From Candidatus Sumerlaeota bacterium (GTDB lineage: Bacteria; Sumerlaeota; Sumerlaeia; UBA8349), in assembly GCA_003501375.1 (NCBI GenBank), contig DNPO01000355.1:1-6230 (forward strand): a stretch of DNA of 6,230 nucleotides, read 5' to 3'. The notes beneath the pieces were generated by a model, which was given only the letters and a program-made list of their open reading frames with translations, had not been told where the DNA came from and searched no databases. Made by a program: the position numbers and the translations under genes. Positions 1-6,186 of the stretch are shown here, in pieces. The first letter of the stretch is position 1. Each line of letters starts with the position of its first letter.

Positions 1-90
1 TTTGTGACTTTGAAACTGTCCTGGCCAACGTCTGCCGTTTTGCCTGAAAAACCTTGCTTTTTTGTTTCTATACCGTCATCATCTTCCGTT

Positions 91-1125
91 ATGGACGCCG
101 ATTCCCTTGTACAACAAGCCACTGATTTAGCCCGCCGCGGACACTTGGACGAAGCGCGGGACCTTTTACGCAAAGCTGCCGGTATGGCACCGCTCCGCGC
201 GGATATCCGCGAGATGTTGCTGGATATAAATGATCATGCAGGTTCCGCGCCGCGCACCCGAAAATCCGCGCCGAATGCTCAGCCTCCCACGCCTGCTTCC
301 CGCCCGCCCACTGCTTCCCCTTTCGCTCGCATGGGCGGTTCTTCGCAGCAAGCCCCCCCGCCCCCTTTGTCCGAAAACAGAATCAGCCACCGACCGGGGG
401 AATTTTACGTTCCTCCCCGTGGCGCTTCCTCGTTTTCGTGGGTGCTCCTCTGGATTGGCGTAGCCGTTCTGCTGGTTGGTATTGCCTTCGGAGCCGTCTA
501 TGTTTTTAAAATGCTGCCCGTACCTGGTTCAAAACCGGGCGACATTATTCCAGGAACCACCATGCCAGTAAAAAGTGCTACGCCCAAAGACCCGCTGGAA
601 GCCAAACGCCTGGAACTGAAAACGGAAGTAAAAGCGTTAATGCAGGAAAACAAGTACGACGACGCGTTGAAAACCCTCGACCAACTGGTGGCGGAAACCA
701 AGCCGCCCAAAATGGAAGAGTATGATGCTTTGCGATTTGAATCACACATTGAATCGGGCAAGGCAAAACGCCAACGGAAAGAATACAAATCTGCGTTGAG
801 CGATTTTGATGCCGCAGTCAAACTTAACCCCAACGACTCTGGTGCGCTCTTTTATCTCGGATACATGCACTATCAAGTAGGGCTGATGCAGAACGACAAG
901 AAAACAAGCAAGGCCAGTTACCAAGAAGCCGAAAAGTACTTGAACAAGGCTATTGCCGCGGACCCGAAAAATTTCAAGGCATATGAATCGCTGGGCCACA
1001 CTTATTTCAAGGATGGCAAAGATATTGAAGGTGTTGAAAAATTCAAAAAAATTATCGAACTCTCTCCGGATTCCCCGGAAGCAAAAACAGCACAGGATAT
1101 ATTGAAAACACGGGGAGTACGATGA
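91..1125 (+). CDS. Single-pass membrane protein with TPR repeats
   Basis: Not recognised as a named gene. From the ATG at 91 it encodes 344 residues. Residues 2-42 form a TPR-like helical hairpin (ARRGHLDEARDLLRKA). Residues about 52-111 are a Pro/Ser/Ala-rich linker. Residues about 117-139 are one hydrophobic transmembrane helix. The C-terminal part (about 171-332) holds TPR-type repeats, clearest at 219-249 (YKSALSDFDAAVKLNPND) and 295-328 (FKAYESLGHTYFKDG). Arg residues before the helix suggest the N-terminus is cytoplasmic and the C-terminal TPRs lie outside; this is an inference. TPRs bind partner proteins, so a scaffold or assembly role is plausible, but no partner can be named. The frame stays open upstream to a GTG at 4 and to the window edge. 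The 29 extra residues look non-conserved and the TPR-like segment begins right at the ATG, so 91 is preferred, although no clear Shine-Dalgarno precedes it. The stop overlaps the rpe start by 4 bases. Confidence 0.8.
   Translation: MDADSLVQQATDLARRGHLDEARDLLRKAAGMAPLRADIREMLLDINDHAGSAPRTRKSAPNAQPPTPASRPPTASPFARMGGSSQQAPPPPLSENRISHRPGEFYVPPRGASSFSWVLLWIGVAVLLVGIAFGAVYVFKMLPVPGSKPGDIIPGTTMPVKSATPKDPLEAKRLELKTEVKALMQENKYDDALKTLDQLVAETKPPKMEEYDALRFESHIESGKAKRQRKEYKSALSDFDAAVKLNPNDSGALFYLGYMHYQVGLMQNDKKTSKASYQEAEKYLNKAIAADPKNFKAYESLGHTYFKDGKDIEGVEKFKKIIELSPDSPEAKTAQDILKTRGVR
1112..1117 (+). promoter_or_regulatory. Ribosome binding site of rpe
   Basis: GGGGAG lies inside the last codons of the TPR gene, four bases before the overlapping ATGA. 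It supports the 1122 start, and hence the N-terminal extension of Rpe, over the internal GTG at 1233. The spacing is short but usable. Confidence 0.55.
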
Positions 1126-1907
1126 AAACCGCTACATCCATTCAAAAAAATGCCAAGCCCACCAGCGTGGAGACCAATTTGCTCATCACTGCAAATCCAG
1201 GAAAATACTTCCAAAACGCCCACCCCAGCCGGGTGATTGGTTTGGCTCCATCCATTTTATCTGCCAACTTTGCCAATTTGGAAAGCGATTTGAAGCGGAT
1301 GATGCGCGCCAAGTGCTTCTGGACGCATTTGGACGTCATGGACGGGCATTTTGTTCCCAACATCACCTTTGGCCCGCCCTTGGTGAAATCGGTCCGTGGC
1401 GTGTCTCCACGCCTGTTTCTCGACGCCCACCTCATGGTTTCCAAACCATTGGATTTTGTAGAACGCTTTGCCGACGCGGGCGCAGACCTGATTACGTTTC
1501 ACGCGGAATCAGTCGAAAACATGCACACCGTCATTTCGGCGATTCGCGGCGCGGGATGCAAAGTGGGGGTCTCCATCAAACCCAAAACTCCCATTCGCTC
1601 CATTGAGGCAATTTTGGGCAAGGTAGACCTGGTGCTGGTGATGACCGTGGAACCGGGCTTTGGCGGGCAGGAACTGATGCCCAGCGCTCTAAATAAAGTG
1701 CGGCAACTGGCGCAGGCTCGTCAAAAGAATAAGTGGAATTACTTGATTCAGGTGGATGGCGGGATTAACATTAAAACGGTCGGATTGGCAACAGCGGCGG
1801 GAGCCAACATTTTAGTAGCAGGAACAGCAGTCTTTGGTGGGGAGAAGGATTCCATCACCACAAACGTGCAACAGATGCTGCAAGCTGCCATGACCATGCC
1901 CGTATAA
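1122..1907 (+). CDS. rpe: Ribulose-phosphate 3-epimerase
   Basis: Interconverts D-ribulose 5-phosphate and D-xylulose 5-phosphate in the cytoplasm (pentose phosphate pathway, Calvin cycle). Family motifs appear in order on a TIM barrel: APSILSANF (42-50), HLDVMDGHFVPN (69-80), DAHLMV (101-106), TFHAE (125-129), VEPGFGGQ (176-183), VDGGIN (211-216) and GTAVFGG (234-240). By homology to characterised Rpe proteins, H69, D71, H103 and D212 are the metal ligands, with D71 and D212 the catalytic acid/base pair; all are intact. The protein is 261 residues, against about 220-230 usually. The excess is an N-terminal extension of about 38 residues before the first barrel strand. The ATG is supported by GGGGAG at 1112-1117, four bases upstream, and by the ATGA overlap with the TPR gene, which suggests translational coupling. 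A GTG at 1233 would give a family-length protein but has a poorer ribosome site. Confidence 0.96.
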   Translation: MKTATSIQKNAKPTSVETNLLITANPGKYFQNAHPSRVIGLAPSILSANFANLESDLKRMMRAKCFWTHLDVMDGHFVPNITFGPPLVKSVRGVSPRLFLDAHLMVSKPLDFVERFADAGADLITFHAESVENMHTVISAIRGAGCKVGVSIKPKTPIRSIEAILGKVDLVLVMTVEPGFGGQELMPSALNKVRQLAQARQKNKWNYLIQVDGGINIKTVGLATAAGANILVAGTAVFGGEKDSITTNVQQMLQAAMTMPV

Positions 1908-1923
1908 AACTAAAGGGATAAGG

Positions 1924-1976
1924 GCAGAGGGACGAGGGATGAAACTTCAGTAGGAAGTGTCATCCCACCCCTCTGC
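1924..1976. repeat. Imperfect inverted repeat (hairpin) between rpe and folP
   Basis: The left arm at 1924-1945 pairs with the right arm at 1957-1976 around an 11-base loop. The outer stem is GCAGAGGG (1924-1931) with CCCTCTGC (1969-1976). The inner stem is GGGATGA (1936-1942) with TCATCCC (1960-1966), continued by A1944-T1958 and C1945-G1957. A small asymmetric internal loop separates the two stems. Total pairing is about 17 bp, strong enough to fold in RNA. Only a TTTT at 1985-1988, eight bases beyond the stem, follows, so it is not a textbook intrinsic terminator. It could attenuate or protect the transcript upstream of folP, or be a copy of a dispersed short palindromic element; the sequence alone cannot decide. 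Confidence 0.7.
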
Positions 1977-1993
1977 TCTCAACCCTTTTGCTT

Positions 1994-1997
1994 GGAG
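1994..1997 (+). promoter_or_regulatory. Ribosome binding site deciding the folP start
   Basis: GGAG lies ten bases before the ATG at 2008. The alternative GTG start at 1957 has AGGA only one base away and would place the first codons in the right arm of the inverted repeat, so 2008 is preferred. Confidence 0.5.
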
Positions 1998-2007
1998 TTC
2001 CGTCCCC

Positions 2008-2871
2008 ATGCCCTTTTCTGAAATTACTTGGCGCTGCGGCGACCAAAAATATCTTTTGGGTAAACGCACGCTCATCATGGGCATTTTGAATGTGACGCCC
2101 GATTCATTCAGCGATGGTGGGCGCTATTACGACCCGGAAAAAGCCGTCGCGCATGCGCTGCAAATGGTAGCCGACGGTGCAGATATTTTAGACATTGGCG
2201 CTGAGTCCACGCGCCCTGGGTCAGAACCCGTTTCCGAAGAAGAACAAATCCGCCGCGCGATTCCGGTCATTGAAGGCATTCGTAGCAGCGGGTGCAAAAT
2301 TCCAATTTCGGTAGACACCACACGCGCAGCAGTGATGCGTGAAGCCCTGGCACAGGGTGCCTCCATTATTAACGATATTTCCGGTTTGCACGATGATCCC
2401 ATGCTGGCACAACTGGCAGCGGAAACCGGCGCTGGTTTGATATTAATGCACATGCAGGGCGCACCCAAAACCATGCAGCAAGCCCCACACTATGAGAATG
2501 TAACCCGGGATGTTTGCGATTTTTTGAAGGAAAGCATACGTATCGCGTTAGATGCTGGCGTATCATCCGAACAAATTTGTCTCGATCCCGGCATTGGTTT
2601 TGGTAAAACACTAGAACACAATTTAGAATTAATCAATCACACGGAAGAATTGCGCGCCTTGGGCTATCCGATATTGCTTGGATTATCACGTAAAACCTTT
2701 GTGGGAAAACTTTGCGGCGACTTGCCCCCGGAAGAACGACTGGAAGGAAGTTTATCTGCAGCAGTGATTGGCGTTTTGCACGGCGCAGATATTTTGCGCG
2801 TCCATGATGTACAAGCCACTAAACGCGCTGTCTACGTTGCTGATGCGTTTCGTAACAACACTCACCCTTAA
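2008..2871 (+). CDS. folP: Dihydropteroate synthase
   Basis: Condenses 6-hydroxymethyl-7,8-dihydropterin pyrophosphate with p-aminobenzoate to give dihydropteroate, in cytoplasmic folate synthesis; it is the sulfonamide target. The 287 residues match the usual family length. All pterin-binding-family motifs are present: GILNVTPDSFSDGG (25-38), GAESTRPG (64-71), SVDT (101-104), the ND pair (122-123), MHMQGAPKTMQ (147-157), DPGIGFGK (193-200), GLSRKTFVG (225-233) and RVHDV (264-268). The p-aminobenzoate loops look normal, with no insertion suggesting drug resistance. The frame extends upstream to a GTG at 1957, but the extra 17 residues are not family-like and the start at 2008 has the better ribosome site. 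The gene lies 100 bases after rpe, separated by the inverted repeat, and 22 bases before the histidine kinase. No other folate gene is in the window. Confidence 0.96.
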   Translation: MPFSEITWRCGDQKYLLGKRTLIMGILNVTPDSFSDGGRYYDPEKAVAHALQMVADGADILDIGAESTRPGSEPVSEEEQIRRAIPVIEGIRSSGCKIPISVDTTRAAVMREALAQGASIINDISGLHDDPMLAQLAAETGAGLILMHMQGAPKTMQQAPHYENVTRDVCDFLKESIRIALDAGVSSEQICLDPGIGFGKTLEHNLELINHTEELRALGYPILLGLSRKTFVGKLCGDLPPEERLEGSLSAAVIGVLHGADILRVHDVQATKRAVYVADAFRNNTHP

Positions 2872-2893
2872 AAAAGAAAGTGCGGGTTGCATT

Positions 2894-5050
2894 ATGACTA
2901 CCCCCACCCCCTCTTCTCTACCTATGATCCGACGCGATGCGTGGATAGTGTTTATCGGTTGGAGTTTCTGTATTATCGCTTCGCTATTTTGGAATCTGCA
3001 CTATTCAAAACCCATGATGTCTGTACTAGGTCATCTCGTATTTTGGTTTATGGGAAACCTAGGCATTGGGACAGCTGTACAATACTTATCCCGCCGCGTC
3101 ATGGAACAAGAAAAAATTGAGCAATCTTTGGTGGAAAGTAATGCAAAAAATTGTACCCTGTTGGACGCATTGCCGGATCAGATTTTTCACCTATCGCGTC
3201 AGGGCATTTGTCTGGATTATAATGCCCCAAAAAGTTTGCCTCCCGGTATTCACCCAAACAGCATTTTGAATCCTGAAAATATTATAGGAAAATCCCTGAA
3301 TGCCTTTCTAACCGCAGAGGTTGCTACACTATTTCAGGAGAATATCATCAAAACTCTGGATACCGGACAGTCACAAACCTTTGAGTGCAAAATAAATATT
3401 TCAAACCCACCCGAATACTTTGAAACTTACATGGGAGTAAGTACGCTCAATGCTGTCATAGCCGTTATGCGCAATATCACGCGGCGTAAACAGGCAGAAA
3501 TGGATTTGTACGATGTTGCCGCACGTCTCCATGCGACCGTAGAACAAACCCCTATGGGATTTACCCACGCTTTGCTGGATGGACACTATGTTTTTGTTAA
3601 TCATCGATTTTGCAATATGCTGGGTTACACTGAACAAGAGTTGTTGCAACGTACCTACCAAAGTATTACGCACCCAGATGATCTCAATCTGGACCTGGAA
3701 CTCGTACAAAAAATAATGACGGAAGAAATCCAAAACTATTCGCTCGAAAAACGCTATATCCGTAAAGATGGTTCCTTTGTCTGGACAAATATTTCCGTTA
3801 TTTTACTGCGCGATCACGCCAATAATCCCAGTTATTTTATTGCAGTAATCGAAGATATTTCCCAACGCAAACAAGTGGAAATAGAACACACAGCGTTGCA
3901 GCAACAGTTATTACAATCTCAAAAAATGGAATCAGTAGGCCGTTTGGCTGGTGGGGTAGCGCATGATTTTAACAACCTGCTTTCTGTCATTTTGGGCTAC
4001 TCTGAAATGCTTTTGCTGGATACCAATTCGCTCAACCACTTTGCCCAGGAATCTCTCCACGAAATTCAAAAAGCAGGAGATCGCGCAAAAATACTTACAA
4101 AACAATTGTTAGCGTTTGGGCGCAAACAAATATTAGAAATAAAAATCATCGATTTAAATCTGATAATTCCCGATATAGAAAAAATGCTTAAACGCTTAAT
4201 AGGCGAAGATGTGGAGGTAATCACCCAACTCGCTCCAACACTCGGTATGATAAAAGTGGATTCCGACCAAATGGAACAAATTCTCCTGAATTTGGCTGTA
4301 AATGCGCGCGATGCCATGCCAGAGGGTGGAAAATTGATTATCGAAACCAATAATCTGGAAATTGTGCAGGAAAGTGACAATATAACGGATAGCATTCCTG
4401 TTGGCCAATACGTTACCCTCACCGTTACGGATACGGGCTGCGGAATGGATGAAGAAACACTCACGCACCTGTTTGAACCATTTTATACGACAAAAGATAG
4501 GGGACGCGGTTCCGGATTGGGACTCGCAACCGTTTACGGCATTGTAAAACAGCATGGCGGAGAAATTGTAGTTCAGAGCGAATTAGGAAAAGGGAGTAGT
4601 TTTCGCATTTATCTTCCGCGTTGCTTTGAAAGTACGTTGGTGGAAAAAAGTTCTGAAGATATAGACGATGCCACTCTGAAGGGCGATGAAACATTGCTGG
4701 TGGTGGAAGACGATGTGTCCTTGCGCCAAATGGTCTGCCATGTGCTACATTCGCGCGGTTACCGCGTGTTGGAAGCGATTGATGTAAAGGATGCGTTACA
4801 CCTGGCATCAGAAAAACGCGACAAAATCAATTTGATTTTATCCGACGTTATTATGCCAGAACTAAACGGTCCGGCTTTGGTGGAAAAAATGCAGGCATTT
4901 TGCCCCAACGCAAAAGTAATATACATGTCGGGCTATTCAGATGAAACTATTGCGCACCACGGCATTCTGGAAGAGGGATATGTTTTCATTCAAAAACCGT
5001 TTACTCTGGAAGGATTGTTAAAAAAAATCCGCCAGACGCTAACCGTATGA
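2894..5050 (+). CDS. Membrane hybrid histidine kinase, PAS-PAS-HisKA-HATPase-receiver
   Basis: A 718-residue hybrid two-component sensor. Two hydrophobic segments (about 17-35 and 43-63) form an N-terminal hairpin with almost no periplasmic loop, so sensing is probably cytoplasmic or within the membrane. PAS domains follow at about 88-196 and 211-328; the second has HPDD, RKDGSFVW and EDISQRKQ. The HisKA domain has GGVAHDFNN with phosphoacceptor H357. The ATPase has the N box NLAVNARDAM (N470), G1 DTGCGM (513-518), FEPFYTTK (527-534) and G2 GSGLGLATVYG (539-549). The C-terminal receiver (about 599-718) has the acidic pair D606/D607, phosphoacceptor D651 (LSDVIMP), S679 and K701 (QKPF). All catalytic residues are present. 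The domain order resembles CckA, but that is an architectural likeness, not proof of orthology. The frame is open back to 2768 inside folP. The ATG at 2894, 22 bases after the folP stop, is the sensible start, though its ribosome site is weak. No separate response regulator or phosphotransfer protein is nearby. Confidence 0.92.
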   Translation: MTTPTPSSLPMIRRDAWIVFIGWSFCIIASLFWNLHYSKPMMSVLGHLVFWFMGNLGIGTAVQYLSRRVMEQEKIEQSLVESNAKNCTLLDALPDQIFHLSRQGICLDYNAPKSLPPGIHPNSILNPENIIGKSLNAFLTAEVATLFQENIIKTLDTGQSQTFECKINISNPPEYFETYMGVSTLNAVIAVMRNITRRKQAEMDLYDVAARLHATVEQTPMGFTHALLDGHYVFVNHRFCNMLGYTEQELLQRTYQSITHPDDLNLDLELVQKIMTEEIQNYSLEKRYIRKDGSFVWTNISVILLRDHANNPSYFIAVIEDISQRKQVEIEHTALQQQLLQSQKMESVGRLAGGVAHDFNNLLSVILGYSEMLLLDTNSLNHFAQESLHEIQKAGDRAKILTKQLLAFGRKQILEIKIIDLNLIIPDIEKMLKRLIGEDVEVITQLAPTLGMIKVDSDQMEQILLNLAVNARDAMPEGGKLIIETNNLEIVQESDNITDSIPVGQYVTLTVTDTGCGMDEETLTHLFEPFYTTKDRGRGSGLGLATVYGIVKQHGGEIVVQSELGKGSSFRIYLPRCFESTLVEKSSEDIDDATLKGDETLLVVEDDVSLRQMVCHVLHSRGYRVLEAIDVKDALHLASEKRDKINLILSDVIMPELNGPALVEKMQAFCPNAKVIYMSGYSDETIAHHGILEEGYVFIQKPFTLEGLLKKIRQTLTV

Positions 5051-5093
5051 AAAAATTTAGAACAGCCGAAAACGATTGTCCCATAACAAAAAA

Positions 5094-5258
5094 TTATATT
5101 AACGTGTAAATAAAAGGCAGCAGTCCCGCATTAGCTCCAACCACGATAAATAAGCCTACCAACAGCAGTAGCATGATGATGAGCGGAATCATCCACCACT
5201 TTTTATTTTCCTTCAAATAAAACCAAAATTCTTGCAGTAGGCTCGTGCGTTCTTGCAT
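5094..5258 (-). CDS. DUF5989 / SxtK-like small membrane protein
   Basis: A 54-residue protein. The N-terminal amphipathic part (MQERTSLLQEFWFYLKENKKWW) is followed by one strongly hydrophobic helix (about 22-42) and an ending with GLLPFIYTL. The pattern of FW.YLKE.KKWW, then a leucine-rich helix, then PFIYTL matches the DUF5989 family as I know it; the saxitoxin-cluster SxtK protein is similar. Its ATG shares its A with the TGA stop of the upstream SxtJ-like gene (TGATG). A clear GGAGA (minus strand, complement of 5267-5271) lies eight bases before the ATG, so this short ORF is very likely real. Function is unknown; the members are single-pass inner-membrane proteins that normally travel with SxtJ and a carbamoyltransferase. 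It ends 43 bases from the convergent kinase gene, and no hairpin terminator is evident in that gap. Confidence 0.85.
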   Translation of the reverse strand: MQERTSLLQEFWFYLKENKKWWMIPLIIMLLLLVGLFIVVGANAGLLPFIYTLI

Positions 5259-5671
5259 CAGAATTGTCTCCGATATGACCCGGCATCTGTCCGATGTATC
5301 AACGGACGCCAGAAACTCTCTACCCCATTTTTATTTCTCAATAGTGTATCCGCACCGAAACTGCGGCGCAACACCCCCATGGGCGTAATAACGCAAAAGA
5401 ACATGATTCCCATCATGATTGGCCCCACCACCCATCCCATGACAAATGCAAGCCCCATCCAAGCACGATAAAAATACAAACCAAGAGATTGCGGAAGTAA
5501 GTAAGTTGCGCCAAGAATAACCCAAGCAAGCGCCACCAATGCGGTATGCCATAACGCATGTTCTGTTCTAAATAGAGAAATAACTCCTAAAATAAAAAAT
5601 ATGGCCCAGAGTGTAATTCCAAATACTCGAAGGCTTTTTTGCGTGGGGTTCCACTCTATTTTTGCTAACAT
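5258..5671 (-). CDS. SxtJ-family membrane protein
   Basis: A 137-residue integral membrane protein with about three hydrophobic segments (about 16-34, 40-60 and 70-98). Features typical of the SxtJ family are R15-x-FG near the N-terminus, the LPQSLG...RAW stretch (59-71), ITPMGVLRRSFGADTL (95-110), SFWRP (119-123) and the C-terminal SYRRQF. The family is named after a protein of unknown function in the cyanobacterial saxitoxin cluster. It is widespread in bacteria, usually beside a NodU-type carbamoyltransferase, DUF5989 and a GDSL/SGNH hydrolase. Here only DUF5989 accompanies it, coupled by a one-base overlap. The ATG at 5671 is preceded by GGGAGA (minus strand, complement of 5680-5685) at eight bases. 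The biochemical role is unknown; assignment rests on motif recall, not a search. Confidence 0.8.
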   Translation of the reverse strand: MLAKIEWNPTQKSLRVFGITLWAIFFILGVISLFRTEHALWHTALVALAWVILGATYLLPQSLGLYFYRAWMGLAFVMGWVVGPIMMGIMFFCVITPMGVLRRSFGADTLLRNKNGVESFWRPLIHRTDAGSYRRQF

Positions 5672-5692
5672 GCTCTTGCTCTCCCTTCTCCT

Positions 5693-5720
5693 ATTCTCTT
5701 TAAACAGAACTAAAAGTCAA
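5693..5720 (-). promoter_or_regulatory. Possible sigma70-type promoter of the SxtJ/DUF5989 pair
   Basis: On the minus strand, TTGACT (complement of 5715-5720) is separated by 16 bases from GAGAAT (complement of 5693-5698). The -35 is good and the -10 matches four of six. Transcription would start just upstream of the GGGAGA ribosome site, giving a leader of about 20 bases. The nearest DnaA-like sequence (5733-5741) is 12 bases upstream of the -35. Confidence 0.35.
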
Positions 5721-5830
5721 CCCTGGTGAACCTGTGCACAAAAATTGAAGAAAAAAGTCTCAAAAAAGAGAAAAATTAGATAAACAATCTATTTTCAATA
5801 CTGTATGAAAAAATTGATTTTGCACAGGGT

Positions 5831-5839
5831 TGTGCATAA
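5831..5839 (-). promoter_or_regulatory. DnaA box, perfect consensus (TTATGCACA)
   Basis: The plus strand reads TGTGCATAA. It is the only perfect box on the minus strand and has one-mismatch boxes close on both sides (5818-5826, 5843-5851 and 5859-5867), making this the densest part of the cluster. Reading outward, it shares the AGTTATNCACA extension with the two plus-strand boxes. Confidence 0.7.
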
Positions 5840-5931
5840 CTCTGTGAACAACTTTTTGTGTCGATAAGGGACACTGGGATTAGGAAACCCTTTTAAAATC
5901 AGCCTTTCCGCGGGTTTTAACCGAAAACTAG

Positions 5932-5940
5932 TTATCCACA
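5932..5940 (+). promoter_or_regulatory. DnaA box, perfect consensus (TTATCCACA)
   Basis: Identical to the strongest E. coli DnaA box sequence. It is preceded by CTAG, the same flank as the box at 6081, and followed by GGC and a run of seven T. Confidence 0.8.
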
Positions 5941-6080
5941 GGCTTTTTTTAGCGTTGTGTAGAAATCTACTGCTCCTTCTCACCCTTTTTAAATTCTGTT
6001 CCTGCCTGGGGATAGTTCTCGTATAAGTGCACAACTTTGTAAACGGTCTTATGAAATTCAAAATACAGCACTTAACCTAG

Positions 6081-6089
6081 TTATACACA
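6081..6089 (+). promoter_or_regulatory. DnaA box, perfect consensus (TTATACACA)
   Basis: Preceded by CTAG, giving the same 13-base extended motif as at 5928-5940. It is the last perfect box before the right-hand AT-rich tract that begins at about 6115. Confidence 0.7.
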
Positions 6090-6142
6090 TATGCACCGTC
6101 CCTCCTGTTACTCCTTTTTTTTAGATTTCTTTTTAAAAAAGA

Positions 6143-6170
6143 TTGAAAAGCGAGGGGGGATACTCATAAA
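6143..6170 (+). promoter_or_regulatory. Possible promoter of the tRNA-Leu gene
   Basis: TTGAAA (6143-6148) is separated by 16 bases from CATAAA (6165-6170), a moderate sigma70-type pair. The predicted start falls about ten bases before the tRNA 5' end at 6187, which suits a short trimmed leader. The spacer contains a GC-rich G6 run, and the -35 abuts the AT-rich tract. Confidence 0.4.
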
Positions 6171-6186
6171 GTATGACCCGGATGAT

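Larger units (their letters stand above)
5733..6140. other. oriC: Candidate replication origin: DnaA-box cluster in an AT-rich intergenic region
   Basis: This stretch between the SxtJ start and the tRNA has no credible gene. It holds three perfect TTATNCACA boxes (5831-5839 minus, 5932-5940 plus, 6081-6089 plus). Five one-mismatch boxes are at 5733-5741 minus, 5818-5826 plus, 5843-5851 minus, 5859-5867 minus and 5956-5964 minus. An AT-rich tract at about 5739-5820 lies left of the perfect boxes, and another at about 6115-6149, including GATTTCTTTTTAA (6124-6136), lies to the right; either could be the unwinding element. No GATC sites are seen, so a Dam/SeqA type of control is unlikely. No repeated TAG trios are evident beside any box. 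There is no dnaA, dnaN, parA/B, gidA or rep gene in the window, so the origin call rests on box density only. A DnaA-titrating or DnaA-regulated locus is the main alternative. Confidence 0.6.

Noticed and set aside
23..63. Hairpin (GGC/AACG with CGTT/GCC) followed by a T-run, possible terminator of an upstream gene
   Set aside because: The stem is short and bulged, and the T-run begins 12 bases after it, too far for an intrinsic terminator.
5051..5093. Bidirectional terminator expected between the convergent kinase and DUF5989 genes
   Set aside because: The 43 bases are A-rich but I find no stem-loop of useful length on either strand.
5858..5874. Small hairpin GTGTC/GACAC inside the DnaA-box region
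   Set aside because: Five base pairs with a seven-base loop is not above chance, and it overlaps a near-match DnaA box that explains the sequence better.
5795..6061. 88-codon minus-strand open frame in the DnaA-box region
   Set aside because: The translation is basic and low in recognisable pattern, it has no domain-like features, and it is full of DnaA boxes and AT-rich tracts. An open frame by chance is the simpler view.
5733..6140. CRISPR array or plasmid-type iterons
   Set aside because: The repeated units are nine-base DnaA boxes in both orientations with irregular spacing; there are no regular spacers and no Rep gene.
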